64,000 nucleotides of DNA, from assembly GCA_017871115.1 (NCBI GenBank), contig JAFCIZ010000007.1:1736001-1800000 (forward strand), given 5' to 3'. Position numbers and translations under genes: made by a program. The notes beneath the pieces were generated by a model. That model made no database searches and was not told the DNA's origin. It saw only the letters and a program-made list of their open reading frames with translations. Shown one piece after another: positions 42,801 to 55,178 of this stretch. Each line of letters begins with the position of its first letter. Position 1 is the stretch's first letter. The stretch is from Cunninghamella blakesleeana. Its lineage: Eukaryota; Mucoromycota; Mucoromycetes; Mucorales; Cunninghamellaceae.

Positions 42801-45800
42801 AAGAATTGGGATAGAGAGCATTTGCAATCCTATTCTCTTGCCGGGCAATTAGCTAATTTATCTACTTCTGCATTTGGTACGAATATGGATCTTATTTCTC
42901 AGGCTGCTCATTTACGCGTTACCGATTTAACTATTCGCCGTCTTGAGTCTAGTGATTCCTTCTCAATGATCAGTGACGACATATATGACTTTTATACCTG
43001 TGAAAATGTTAATGAAGCTAAATTGGTTGAGCCTGTATTAAGAAGATTCAAGGATAAAATATTATCTATTCTAGCTGATTGGCCGGAACATGCTGTCTTA
43101 CAGCAATTAATTACTATTTGTGATCGTATTCTTGGTTTTTCAATCACCTCTCCTGTAGCTAAATTTCTTACTGGTATCGAATTATTATTACAAAAATCTG
43201 AAGATTGGGAAGCTTATGCTGCTAAGCATGTATCTATTAGTGCTGAAAGGGATGAACTTGTTAAAATGATTATTCGTTGGAGACAACTGGAATTAAACTG
43301 CTGGCCTAAATTATTAGCTGCTCAAGAGCAATACAACAAGGCACCTGTATATGAATTATGGTTCCAACTATATGATGCTATCAATGCTCCTATCTTTGCT
43401 GGCGGTGATAAGGAAACAATGAAGAAGAATACGGAAGAGTTATTAGCAGCTTTGGATCAATTTATGCAATCATCATCATTAAACCAATTCAACTCACGAT
43501 TGGATATGATCAACTGTTTTTACCGTCAAACTATACTTCAAGCACAACTCAGCGATGATAAACACGAAAAGAGTAATTATACCAAAGTATCCAGCTTGTT
43601 ACATAACTCATACTTGTATTACTCTCAGTTTAAAGATCATGTCAAGCTTATGTTTAACCAACTTAGAAAGCCTATTGAAAAGGATCTTAAAGATTTCGTC
43701 AAAATTGCCACTTGGAAAGATGTTAACATTTATGCTTTACGTCAAAGTGCTTATAAAACTCATCGTCAACTTCATAAGTGTATTCGTAAATACCGTGATG
43801 TTTTAAATACTTCTATGCTTACTGTGATCGCTAATTATAATGAAGAACGTGCGATGTTCCAATATGGTGATGAAAAACGATATAATGATATCAACAAAGG
43901 TTTTATTGATCAATTATCTCAACCTAAATTCTGGCTTGTATCGACAAAATTACCCGACCAAGCTACTTCATACGATTGGTCTTCTGCACCAGAAGTAAAA
44001 CGTCATTTAGTTAATTTGAATGCTACACTTTCAAGATTACAATCAATTTGTCAAACATCTATTTTCCAAATCACCAAAGCCTTGGCAACAACCCAATTAG
44101 AAGAATTTATGGATGAAATTATTGGACAAATCAAGAATTTCCAAAAAGAAACTCCAGCAGAACTTACTGAAGAAAATAAATCCATGGTGAAAAATCAAAA
44201 GCTACTTAAAAAGAAAGCATTAGTTGACTTTTTGAAAGAATTGAAACGTTTGGGATTAAAATGGCGCACTCCAGATTCATTAGTAGAACGTAATTCTAAG
44301 GCATCTATCTTATTTAAGCAACGTATTGCAACACTCGAAAATATTTTGGTACAAGGATCTCATTTATTCAATAAGCAACATCAATCACTTTCAAGTTTCT
44401 GTGGATTTTCTCAAGACATAATTGGTTATTGGTCAAGAGCAAACGAATATTATTACCGAAGTATTGCTAGATTAACTCATTTAAGATCTGTCAGTAAACA
44501 AAATGTCAGCAAAGATTTATCCATGCTTGAAGTAGAAAGAAGTATGGCCGCTACGGAACATATGCTCTCTATGGTTATTAAAGAAAGATCTATTCTTTCA
44601 CGGTTCGAAGATAAATTACAAGTATTACAAGGTGCTTCTATTCAACTGGCTGCCTTTTTTGATCTTCAATCAACCATCACTCATCGTGAATTTAACTCAT
44701 CATTATTCAATAGTGATTCTGAACTTGGCTGTCGTTTAATTCTTCAAAAAAATACTACTGATCAAATCAATTTCTTGTTACAACATGCCATATCTGTTAT
44801 GAAAATTCAGTACAGCAACAACAATAGCAATTTCGTATTAGATCAAGTTCATGGATTATGGAATAAACTTGTTACAATGCAAAAAGAAATCGATCATGTA
44901 TTTGGACAACGTTATCTGTATCCTCAATCATCAACTGGTGTGATATTACTTTCTACTGATATTGAATCTACTTTACAGCAAAACATCAGCATCTTTAGAG
45001 ATATTAATTCATCACTTCTTGAACTTTTGGAAGATAAACAAGAACTCTACTATTTAGTGTATCCTATTACGCAACAATTGGATTACTATTTAAATCATGT
45101 ACAAAAGGACAAGATCTCATCATCCATGATAACGGTTAATGAAGGAGATGATAACAATGACATAACTATGCTAACTTTCCGTGATAAAGTATTTGCTTTT
45201 ATTGATGCTATATTGGTTGCTGTCCAAGATTTAAAGAAGATTAAATCACCAGAAGTAAATAACAATAATAATAATAGCACTGATGAAATAGATGATCAAT
45301 CTAACAATATGATGGATAATTATATTCAAGATCAACACAATCGACAATTTGAACTTACCGACGCACTTCATTTAGAAACACTTGTCAAACGTTGTATGAA
45401 TTTATTAACATTATCACTTCAACTTTCCCAAAAACATACTACAACCGCCAATTCTGAAGATGACTCTCAGCGTGAAATTTTAAATCTTTTACAACAAGTC
45501 TATCCTTTCTTACAACAATACATGTGGTTAGCTCAGCATACACTTGGTGAAATTTTATTACATCATAAATCCATGTCTAAAATGACCTATTGTCTTATCA
45601 ACTCCTTTACCATGATTATTACAAAAGGTTTTTGTATGCCTGAAGGTGCAGCTGATGAAGAAGAAGGCGATGCTGAAGGAACAACTGCTGGTACTGGTAT
45701 AGGTGAAGGTGAAGGTAATAAAGATGTTAGTAATGAAATTGAAGATGAAGAACAGGTATTGGGAACTCAAAATGAAGAACAGTCCAAGGATGAAAATAAA

Positions 45801-48461
45801 CCTGAAACCAAAGAAGAAAAACAAGGTATGGATATGGAGAATGATTTTGAAGGTCAACTTGAAGATATGGAACCTGACGAAGATCAAGAAGAATCTGACG
45901 ATTCTGATGATGAAGATGAAGACCCTGATGAGCAAATTGGCGATGTTGATGATATGGATCCTGATGCTGTAGATGATAAGATGTGGGGTGATGAAGCAGA
46001 AGAAAACCTTAAAGAAAGTGATAAGACTGTGGATCAAGGACAAAACCAAGATCAACAACAAAAGGAAAGCGATATTGTTGCTCAAGAAGAAGAAGAAGAT
46101 TCATCTAAACAAGATCAACGTGATAATAAGAAAAAGGATGATCAACAAAAAGAAAATAATCCACAAGATGATGATAATGCTCAACAAGGTGATGAAGACG
46201 ATGAAGAAGGTGACCAGCAACAACAAGATGGCGATGATGAAGACAACGAAGGTGCCAGTGAAGAAGATGAAGAAGGTATTGAAAATCAACCTGGTGAAAA
46301 AATGAATGCTGAAATTCCTGAAGCTGAAACACTTGAATTACCTGATGATTTGAATATGGATGGTGATGATGAAGATGGAAAGGATGATGGAATTGAGCAA
46401 AACGAAGATGATGCAATGGACATTGATGATCAACAGCAACCTGAAGACGAAACTGATGAGCCCTTCCAGGATCCCTTAGATAACGTTGACCAAAATGGCG
46501 TTGAAAATGACCAAGGATCACTTCATGAAGAAGGTGATGATGATCAAGAAATGGAAGATAGTAATGCTCATGTTAATAAGGACAAAGATGAAGATGGAGA
46601 AGAAGAAGAAGAAGGTGAAGGTGAAAATGGTGAAGAAGAAAATCAACCTGAAGAAAACAATGCAGGTGATTTAGATAATCAACAACAACAAGGTGCTACT
46701 ATTGATGAAGATGAAGAAAACGATGAAAAAGATACAAAAGGTCAAAATCGTGAACAACCTAATAGCGAAGCTATTGCTGATAACCAATTTGGTGTACAAG
46801 GTGATGCTGGTAAAACAAGTGCAAGCTCTCATGGTCAAAAAGAAGGAGAAGAAGATGATGGTGGTGACAATGAAGATATGGATAAAGATGAAGATGAAAA
46901 GAAAAAACAAGAAAAGAGCGGTATTGCTGACCAAGGTTCTAATCAACATCAAAATGAAGATACTATGGAAGATCAGGATAAAAATAAAAAAGATAATATG
47001 AAATCCAACCCTCAAAGAAGTCTTGGTGATGCTCTTGAAAACTGGAAGCGACGCCTAGGTGATGTGGCTGATGCTGAAGAAGATGAAGAGGATAATGGTG
47101 GTGAAGAATTGGATGATAAAAAAGAAGATGAATCATCAAAAGAAGCTGCCATTAACGAAAACAATCCCTTTGAATATGTTAAAAATGATGAAGAAGCTCA
47201 TGATATGCAAACAATGGGTAATGCTGCTGCCGATCAAGTTCAAGATTTAAACCTTGGTGCTATAGACGAAGAAATGAATGATGCAGATGTGAACGCTGGT
47301 GAAGAACAAGACGAAGATATAGATATGGAACCAACGGATTCTACAGCTATTGATACAATGCCATTACCAAAAGAAACACTAGATGCACATCATGAAGATA
47401 ATGACCAACGGGGCGGCGTAATACTTAGTAAACAATTACCTCAATCAACAAATACCAATATTAATCCAGATGAAGAAGAATTACATGGATTAACAGTGGA
47501 TGAATCTGTTATTAGCCGCGAGCCTTTAGAACAAGAAGATATTGAACGTATGCGTAATGAATTAGAAAATAAAGTATCAGAATGGCGTGAAGAAGGACGT
47601 GACATGCAACAAGCTAGAGATCTATGGCAAGGATATGAAAACCTGACGCATGATTTAGCTATGGGACTTTGTGAACAACTTCGATTGATTTTAGAACCTA
47701 CTTTGGCGACTAAATTAAAAGGGGACTATCGTACTGGTAAACGTTTAAATATGAAAAAGATCATTCCTTATATTGCAAGTCAATTTAAAAAAGATAAAAT
47801 CTGGTTACGTCGTACCAAACCAAGCAAACGTCAATATCAAATCATGATTTCTGTTGACGATTCCAAATCCATGTCAGAATCTCATTCCGTTCAATTAGCT
47901 TATGAAACTTTATCTTTGATATCTAAAGCCCTTTCTCAATTAGAAGTTGGTGATATTTCTATTACATCGTTTGGTGAACGAATTAGATTATTACATCCTT
48001 TTGACCAACCTTTTACAGCAGAATCTGGAGCTACAGTTTTACAACAATTTACTTTTGCTCAAGAAAAGACATATGTGAAGAATTTAGTAGAAAGTTCCTT
48101 ATCCTTGTTTGAAAATGCTAAACATGGAGCTTCTCATAATTCAGAATTATGGCAATTACAATTGATTATCTCGGATGGTATTTGTGAAGATCATGAAACA
48201 TTAAAATCATTGGTAAGAAGAGCCATGGATGAGCATGTGATGATTATCTTTATTGTGGTGGATAATAAACCTGAAAAGGATTCGATTTTAAGTATGACCA
48301 ATGTTAAATATGTTACCACCAATGGAAAGTTATCTTTACAAATGTCACCTTATTTAGAAACATTCCCCTTCCAATACTTTATGATCTTGCGTGATATTAA
48401 CAGTTTACCTGAAGCTTTATCTGACGCACTTCGTCAATACTTTAGTTTTGTAGCTGCTTAA
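30846..48461 (+). CDS. MDN1: Midasin, giant AAA ATPase of 60S ribosome biogenesis
   Basis: Dynein-like AAA ATPase that strips assembly factors from pre-60S particles in nucleolus and nucleoplasm. Fourteen exons: 30846-31315, 31435-31513, 31623-31918, 32021-32364, 32456-39108, 39210-39467, 39572-39902, 40007-40158, 40247-40405, 40508-40631, 40740-40870, 40950-41020, 41111-41255 and 41358-48461. They total 5,438 residues, slightly longer than yeast Mdn1. Six P-loops are visible near residues 379 (GVTGAGKTTL), 727 (GETGTGKTTVV), 1160 (GPTSAGKTSM), 1459 (GDTGCGKTTV), 1807 (GSPGVGKTSL) and 2121 (GPSASGKTSL). Walker B motifs are WILMDEINLA, WIVLDELNLAP, LFLLDEISLA and WVLLDELNLA; AAA1 has IEDIDLAP and AAA6 a degenerate LLIDNANL. 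A long linker is followed by a Glu/Asp/Gln-rich region (about 4499-5139) and a C-terminal MIDAS domain with DDSKS (about 5237), which grips substrate UBL domains. Introns cluster at the 5' end and between 39.1 and 41.4 kb. A second ATG at 30852 is equally possible. Confidence 0.97.
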
Positions 48462-48972
48462 AAAAAGTTATAGTTTTACTTTATATATTTTTCTATTTAT
48501 TTTATTCTTATTTTTAATTATCTTTCTATTTACTTTATTTTTATTATTATTTTTATTTTTGTATTATCTTATATTTTTATTAATATTACTATATCATTCA
48601 TTCTATTTTATTAAAATAAACAATTTTTCTATTTTTTATTGTATAATCAAATAATGCATAATTATAAAAAAAAATCTTTGGTTTGCGTTTATAAAAGCTG
48701 GACTTTAATTTTTTTTATTTTTTTTTTAATTTTTTTTTTTCTCACTTTTGCATTTTTTTTTTTTAATATTATTATTGTTTATTTATTTATTTATTGTTAT
48801 TATTTCCATACCCATTCTTTATCATTCTATTATCTATTTATTACATTACTTTTCCTTTCATTACTCTTATCTTTCCTTTTAACTAATCACTTTTTATTAT
48901 TGTAAAATATATATCGTTAATTTATTTTAATAAATTCATTGATATATTTTTTATTTTAAACATATTTATACA
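48462..48972. other. Intergenic region MDN1-PPT1
   Basis: 511 bp, overwhelmingly T-rich on the plus strand. It carries the MDN1 3' end and the PPT1 promoter. An apparent open frame at 48639-48905 is a low-complexity Phe/Leu/Ile product of the T tracts and is not called. Confidence 0.6.
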
Positions 48973-49377
48973 ATGTATTCTTCAACTATTGCTTTCATTT
49001 TATTTATTTTAAATACATTTATTTATGAAACTACTGCTAAAGCGGTAGTGATTTGGCATGGTATGGGAGATTCGTATTCAAATCCTGATTCTATGGGGAA
49101 AATAATTGATATTATTCGAACTGAACTACCTGATACTTTTGTTCATAGTATAGGCCTTGCTGAAACACAAAACGATGATCGAAACGCTGGATTTTTTGGT
49201 ATCATTGATAAACAAGTAATAAGTAAAAAAATATATACGTAAACATTTGTTGTCGACCAATCATATGATTATTTACATTAACATATATATATGTATATAG
49301 GTGGATTATGTATGTGAACAGTTGGCTAAAATACCGGAATTATCGAATGGTTTTGATGCTATTGGTTTTTCCCAAGG

Positions 49378-49408
<31 letters not shown>

Positions 49409-50473
49409 TATCATTATAGTTATTTATTATTTATATATTATTGGTTATATATAATTAATAAGATTTTTTTTTTTATCTCTTCAATTTTTTAAATAATATA
49501 CATACATAGGTGGATTATTTTTAAGAAGCTATGTTCAAAAATGTAATCAACCCAAAGTCCGAACGTTAATTACTTTTGGTTCTCCACATGGTGGAGTATC
49601 TGATATTCCTAATTGTGTCGATAAATTTGATTTTAAATGTACATTGATGAGAAGTATGGTGAAAAGAGGCGTATATACTGACTATGTTCAACATCATGTG
49701 ATCCAAGCCCAATATTATAAAGATCCATCTGATATAGAAAGTAAAGAACAAATAAACAAAATAAATATAAATAAGAGAGGGAGAGAGGGAGAGATAATAT
49801 ATATATATATATATATATTCATATATTACGATCTATTTTTTTCTGTTTTTGTTTTTAGAGTATTTGGAAAGAAATATTTTTTTGCCAAGTATCAATAACG
49901 AACTAACTATAAAAAACAAAACCTATCACGATCACCTGTCTAGTCTCGAAAATTTTATAATGATTAAATTTAGTAATGATACGATGATTAAACCTGCGGA
50001 AACAGCGGTACGTAAACCCCTCCAATTTTTTTTTTTTTATCCATTGTAATACGTCAATCCTTAATATATATAGAATACTAAAATTTTATCTTTACTCTTT
50101 TTGTCATTATTTTAATTGTTATTAATAGTGGTTCTGGACCTTGGGTGAAGAATACAAATTAATCCCATTAGAAGAACAAGACATATATAATAAAGATTGG
50201 CTAGGTCTTCAAACATTAAATCAAGAAGGTAAATTGAAATTCTTAGAATGTCCTGGTACGCATGTAAGTAATTTATATTTTCTATCTATCTATATGTCAT
50301 AGTTACATAATCATTATGATCACCGGAAAGCCACTAAGCTATTTCTATTTATAATTTATTTCTTTATATGATAGATGCACATTACCGATGACTATTTTAT
50401 AAAGGAAATCATACGAAAATATTTAATACAAGAGAAAAGAAATCGATTCAGTCTTCAACAACCACGACCTTAA
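48973..50473 (+). CDS. PPT1: Palmitoyl-protein thioesterase (PPT1-like)
   Basis: Alpha/beta hydrolase that removes thioester-linked fatty acids from proteins, lysosomal or vacuolar in known homologues. Six exons: 48973-49215, 49301-49376, 49510-49740, 49859-50007, 50129-50263 and 50375-50473, about 310 residues, the normal length. A signal peptide (about residues 1-22) precedes the oxyanion segment VVIWHGMGDS. The nucleophile is Ser105 in IGFSQGG, a motif completed only by the exon 2/3 join. The acid is probably Asp224 in FSNDTMIKPAE, and the base His278 in CPGTHMHITDDYF. The segment LITFGSPHGGVSDIPNC is also typical of PPT1. The same window holds an Akr1-type palmitoyltransferase 45 kb away, so both a writer and an eraser of S-palmitoylation are present. 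I see no evidence that the linkage is functional. Confidence 0.94.
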
Positions 50474-50815
50474 CTATATGTAGTAAAGAAGAAAACTAAA
50501 GTAGGCTGATATTTTATTTTATTTTTCTTGGATTTCATCAAAGCCCTAAAATTAAAACCACGACTCTTTTTTTTTTTTTTTTTTTACCTATAGAAATAGC
50601 CCTTTATTTTACTCTCTCCCCCCAAAAAAAGAATTTTTGATGTTTATTTTTACCTTTATTTACTCAGTATTAACCTAAAAATGACTTTTTTTTTTTTTTT
50701 TTTTACTATATATAAAGATTATTTTTAATCATTGATCATTTTTTTCTCTCTTTTTCCTTTTTATTTTTTTTCATCATCTGTTAAAAAGAGTATATATATA
50801 TATATATATTTTTCT
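50474..50815. other. Intergenic region with long poly-T tracts
   Basis: Contains T runs of about 20 bases (50565-50585 and 50686-50703) and a (TA)n run directly upstream of the next gene's ATG at 50816. No gene. Confidence 0.6.
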
Positions 50816-51793
50816 ATGAAACTATTTTATTTAATTTGTATATTATCCATCAACTTATCAGTTTATTCATTACCTATACAACCATTTGGATCAACAACAA
50901 CAACTATAGCTAATGAAATCAATGAAGAAGTACATCCTGACTGTAATAATGAAGAAACAATTTATAATGTAAAACTGGATGATTTAGTAAACCAAATCAC
51001 CACGCATTGGAAATTTGACCATTTGGATAGTATACAATCCATTAGTAATGGACATACTACCACGCAAATTAAAAAGCATATTCAAATCAATGTTCGATCA
51101 AAATACAATGAAAACGATGAACACATCATGGCACCAACCTTTTTAGAAGAAAACATGGACATTAATGTATTAATTGCACAAATATCAGATGCTATACAAT
51201 CACATACACTTGGAAAAATGTCAGCCATATGGGATCGATTAGGAGATCGACTTGGAAAGCAAACACTAAACACCTATATCCGAACCCTTATATTGGATAC
51301 ATGTGGTTCTTCATCAGAGTTAGAAGTGGTCAAATCCGAATTATTAGAATCAGAGGAATTGGATTCAGAGGAAGTAAAAGAGGAGTTAATGGCTTTAATG
51401 GATCATCAACAGCGACAACATGAACGAGATGATGATGATGATGAAACCATTGTTATTAATTCACAATGCTTAAATCATCATGCTCAACAATTATCGTCTT
51501 CCTTGGATAGATACATTGGAAACCATTTGATTACTATTTTTGAAACCATGGACCAAGAAGAACTACCTGCTTTATTAGAAAGCACTGTTGACAATTTAAA
51601 TGGTGTCTTGGATTATTTCAACACTGTCTTTTTAGGTGATAGTTCATTGGAATTATATTTACAAGCTACTCCTTGGAAAGGTTCCATTAAAAGAGCTTGG
51701 TTAAATACAATCTTGCCTAAATTGAATAAGAATAATGTTCATAATCCAACTGTTCATTTTTTTACAAGATATACTTGTTTAGCAAAAGTATAA
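50816..51793 (+). CDS. Secreted protein of unknown function (325 aa)
   Basis: Single-exon gene. I start at 50816 because MKLFYLICILSINLSVYS is a clean signal peptide; the open frame extends upstream only through poly-T low-complexity sequence. The mature protein is mostly helical-looking and acidic. It contains an Asp-Glu rich loop (HERDDDDDETIV) in the middle, regularly spaced Leu/Ile residues, and five cysteines near residues 43, 162, 219, 320 and the region between. No catalytic motif, membrane span or known domain is recognised. It could be a lineage-specific secreted or lumenal protein. It is on the same strand as MDN1 and PPT1 and marks the transition to gene-poor DNA on its right. Confidence 0.65.
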   Translation: MKLFYLICILSINLSVYSLPIQPFGSTTTTIANEINEEVHPDCNNEETIYNVKLDDLVNQITTHWKFDHLDSIQSISNGHTTTQIKKHIQINVRSKYNENDEHIMAPTFLEENMDINVLIAQISDAIQSHTLGKMSAIWDRLGDRLGKQTLNTYIRTLILDTCGSSSELEVVKSELLESEELDSEEVKEELMALMDHQQRQHERDDDDDETIVINSQCLNHHAQQLSSSLDRYIGNHLITIFETMDQEELPALLESTVDNLNGVLDYFNTVFLGDSSLELYLQATPWKGSIKRAWLNTILPKLNKNNVHNPTVHFFTRYTCLAKV

Positions 51794-53035
51794 TTATTTA
51801 ATATATATATATATATATGTATATGTATGTATTTGTACATTTATTGTAGAAAAAAATATATATATATATATAATAATCATAGTTAAAAGTTTTTTAAAAA
51901 AAACCTTTTATTATTTCCATTCATTTAGTATATACATTCATTTATAAAATACCTATAAATTTTTCTCTTTATTCCTTTTTGTACATAATAATAACAATAA
52001 ATATATAACCTTTTTTAAAAAAAATTGGGCTTATTATTTTTCCATCTTTTTTAGTTTTAAAAAAAAAAAAAAAACGGATTCTAAATTTGGAAAAAGTCAA
52101 TCTAAAAATAGTTGGCTTAAAAAAATAAAAAACATCATAAAGAATAAAAATATAGTAATTGCATAAATCACAAGTTACTCACTTATTTTGTTGTTATGTT
52201 ATTTTTGTACCTGATTCCTCTTTCATATAAACCAATAGAAACCATTAACAATGGGTACGTGTTTAATTATTTTCTTTTTTTCTTTTTCCTCCACTATTTT
52301 AAAGAAATACGTAGTAACTAATTACTAGGCTAGAATTATTATTATTTTTTTATGCAAACATCAGCCCATAAGTCCGTTTTTCGATAGTTTCATCATTCCT
52401 CCACTAAATCATTATTATTTTAGTATTTTTTTGTTCTTGTTTTTTTTTTTATTATTTTGTTTCAAATCCACTTGTCCACTTTTTAATAAAATTTAAAAAG
52501 TTTGGTTTAGTGTGTCTATCATTTTTATCGTTATTTAGTTCACTTGATTTTTATTTTTATTTTCAAAGCCTCAGACAAAGTTATATATTCTCAGAAAAAA
52601 AAATTTTAAGCTTATTTATATGTTTATATATATTCATATCATATATTTATATATATTTTTTTTTAAAAAAAAAAACCTTTCTATATAACCGATAACCCAG
52701 CTTTTTTTTTTTTTTTTTTTTTTTTTGTTCTTGTTCTTCTTTTATGAAAAAAATTGATATAAATATGGTGATTATTATTTTTTATTTTTGATCTCAACTA
52801 AAAAAAGCATCACTAGTATTGGTTATATATGGTAATAGGTCTTAGTCTTTAAATTGAGTAGTAATCTACTTTGAATACACCTATTCATTATGTATTTCCT
52901 ACCAAAGAAAAAAATACTAGTAATCTTTTTATAATAAATCAAAGAGATATAATAATAACTAAAGACTAAGAGCCCTTGATATCAACTTGTAAACACAAAA
53001 GTAATATTTACAGCTAAAAAAAATTAGCTTATGAG

Positions 53036-53115
53036 GTTCGGAATTTAAAAAAAGTATTCTACGGATGGTTTTTATACCTTATTCTAAAACCATGATAGGA
53101 AACTGAAATTATTTT
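53036..53115 (+). repeat. Dispersed repeat, copy A
   Basis: Contains the core TTCTAAAACCATGATAGG (53082-53099) followed by AAACT, preceded about 45 bp upstream by GGAATTTAAAA. The same arrangement recurs at 53187-53300 and, more diverged, at 57093-57230. Function unknown; possibly an old non-autonomous element. Confidence 0.5.
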
Positions 53116-53186
53116 TTACAAGTATAAGTAATAAAAATTGAGAGAATATACAACCAAAATAAACAAAATTATATACAACAAAGATC

Positions 53187-53300
53187 TGCGGAATTTTAAA
53201 AACCAAGAGGTATCATCACATCTTTACTTTTGTATGGTTATATTATAATGACACTCATTCTAAAACCAAGATAGGTAACTATTATTTATAAAGAATTAAA
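53187..53300 (+). repeat. Dispersed repeat, copy B
   Basis: Starts with TGCGGAATTTTAAAAACC, continues through CATCACATCTTTACTTTTGT, and holds the core TTCTAAAACCAAGATAGG at 53258-53275 followed by TAACT and TTATAAAGA. It is in the same orientation as copy A, about 170 bp away. Confidence 0.5.
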
Positions 53301-54791
53301 CCATTTTATTACTATTATTATTATTATTATTATATATTGTTTAAGAGAAGGCAATTAAAAAGATCAAGATTTTCCATTTTCAAAAAAAAAAAAAAAAAAA
53401 AAAAATCGCTTTACGCTTTATTTTATCCATATTTATATCAAACAATAATAAATTTATATTGGAACATTTGTCAATAAATGGATAACGATATAATACCTTT
53501 CTTTTTTCCTTTTTAATAAAGTGTTTGAAATGACTTTTGATAAATATTCCATAGTTGAATTGAAATAAAGAATAAAATCAGGTTTTTTTTTTTTGTTACT
53601 GGCGATTTTAAAATGAAGAAATGGTTAGTCAATTTTTCTTTTTGTATAATTCTTTGGTTAGAGTGTAGTGATGTATTGATGAACCATACAAATGAATACC
53701 TCTTATACCATTATGAATTTTTTATACATTTTATTATCCCTAAAACGATAATTGTAATATTGGTGCCAATCAATGTCCACACTACCCTCTCTCCCTTCAT
53801 TTCACTTTTACAACCTAATGTTGTTATTATAATAATAATGGTGAAAATGCAACATGATGCTGTCGATGGTAATGTCAATGGTAGTAATCTCATATAATGG
53901 TGTATATCATCATCTTCTTCTATAGAATATATGTGATCATCTCATCTCTCTCTCTTTGTCTTCCTTTTTACCAAGTACATTTGTTTCAAAAACATCTCCA
54001 TTTTCCATTAAGCTGGTTGATAGCCATATAATTATTTATTCTTGTTTTAAATGATTAAACACCACTCTCATCTTTTTTATTTTGTTTTATTTCTTTTATA
54101 TTTAATACTAAATCAGCTGCTTTGTCACAATGATGAATGAGCTTTGAATTTGTTAATGTATATATTATGTATATATATATATATATATATATATAATATC
54201 CTATATTACTTGTAAACAATATTTAAAAAAAAAATGCTTGGGGAATTCCGATGGATGTCTTATTTTTCCTTTTTTCCTTTTTCTATCACTTTATTATACT
54301 TCCTCTACAATATCTAGTATCACTCTGGGAGAGAGTTATGACCAAGGTCAGAAAGATGACTTTTATCACCAAATGATTTTATAATTTTAAATCAAAAAAG
54401 CTATATCAGTCATCTTTTCAACAAAAGAAGTTGTTAAAACATTCCTTTAATTTTCACAATAGGGCATTAATTGCTTATTGCGTTTTTGATTCCAGTTGAT
54501 TAATTATGAATGGAAGGTAGCATATGTTGTAGCTCTTGAATATAGATTCTTTTCCTATATATATCAACTCATTTCTTCCAGCTTTTCTTTGAATCGCTCA
54601 ATTGGATTCTTTTAAATGATCTATATTTATACGTTGCATGCTATTATATTATTGGTATATTAAAAGTAAACACTAATACTGAAACTAAATATCCCTTTTC
54701 TAAAAGAGTTATTTTATAATACAAACAATTATGTAAAAATGTTATTATTTTATTTTGTTTTAAAAGAAAAATATAAAATACGAATTAATAT

Positions 54792-55178
54792 TTATACCCA
54801 ACCTAACTTTGTAAAATTTAAATCAGGGCACTGACTTGGCTCAATCAATGTATTTTTCCCTTGATTACGTGGATCATCCGGGTCATTTGGATCAGGAAGA
54901 CAATGGTTGTTAGGACAACAGCCACAATAATATGGATCTTCACCATATTTACAAGCGATTGCAATGCATGCTATGCCATCGCACAATCCACTAAGTGAAG
55001 GATCAGTTTCTATTTTACATTTTCCTTCTTTATCATATGGGCACTCAGTAGGGTCATATAAACATTTTCCATTATATTCAGCACCAAACACACAATTATC
55101 ATCTTTTGGAATATTTTCATCAGAAATACACCCAAGAACAAATATGGATATAAATACTATTAGTGTTTGCTTTTTCAT
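54792..55178 (-). CDS. Secreted cysteine-rich protein (128 aa, 13 Cys)
   Basis: Single-exon gene with a signal peptide (MKKQTLIVFISIFVLGCIS). Twelve cysteines follow the signal region (C29, C39, C46, C54, C66, C71, C76, C85, C87, C88, C93, C117) plus C17 near the cleavage site. The sequence YYCGCCPNNHC and a run of Pro/Asp/Asn (PDPNDPDDP) are distinctive. The segment LCDGIACIAIAC faintly recalls CDGYCKGIACWC in the secreted protein at 1090-1452. No known domain is recognised. The ATG at 55178 directly opens the signal peptide. It is isolated in repeat-rich DNA, a typical place for fast-evolving secreted proteins. Confidence 0.65.
   Translation of the reverse strand: MKKQTLIVFISIFVLGCISDENIPKDDNCVFGAEYNGKCLYDPTECPYDKEGKCKIETDPSLSGLCDGIACIAIACKYGEDPYYCGCCPNNHCLPDPNDPDDPRNQGKNTLIEPSQCPDLNFTKLGWV

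Larger units (their letters stand above)
51794..54791. other. Gene-poor AT-rich region with dispersed repeats
   Basis: 3 kb with no confidently called gene. It holds numerous homopolymers (T run near 52701-52726, A run near 53384-53405), a trinucleotide ATT run near 53310-53333, a (TA)n run near 54170-54195, and two copies of a dispersed repeat listed separately. An open frame at 53613-53897 begins with a signal-like MKKWLVNFSFCIILWL but turns into Ile-rich sequence and is not called. Confidence 0.5.

Noticed and set aside
45558..47015. Long minus-strand and shifted-frame open reading frames inside MDN1
   Set aside because: They are antisense or frame-shifted readings of the GAT/GAA-rich acidic region, giving Ile/Phe/Leu or Lys/Met-rich strings; the real frame is midasin.
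48639..48905. 88-codon frame upstream of PPT1
   Set aside because: Translation of poly-T and TTTA/TTAT repeats; no coding character.
53613..53897. 94-codon frame starting MKKWLVNFSFCIILWL
   Set aside because: The start looks like a signal peptide, but the rest is Ile/Val-rich with few cysteines and no repeat or domain; the ATT/ATA content explains the open frame.
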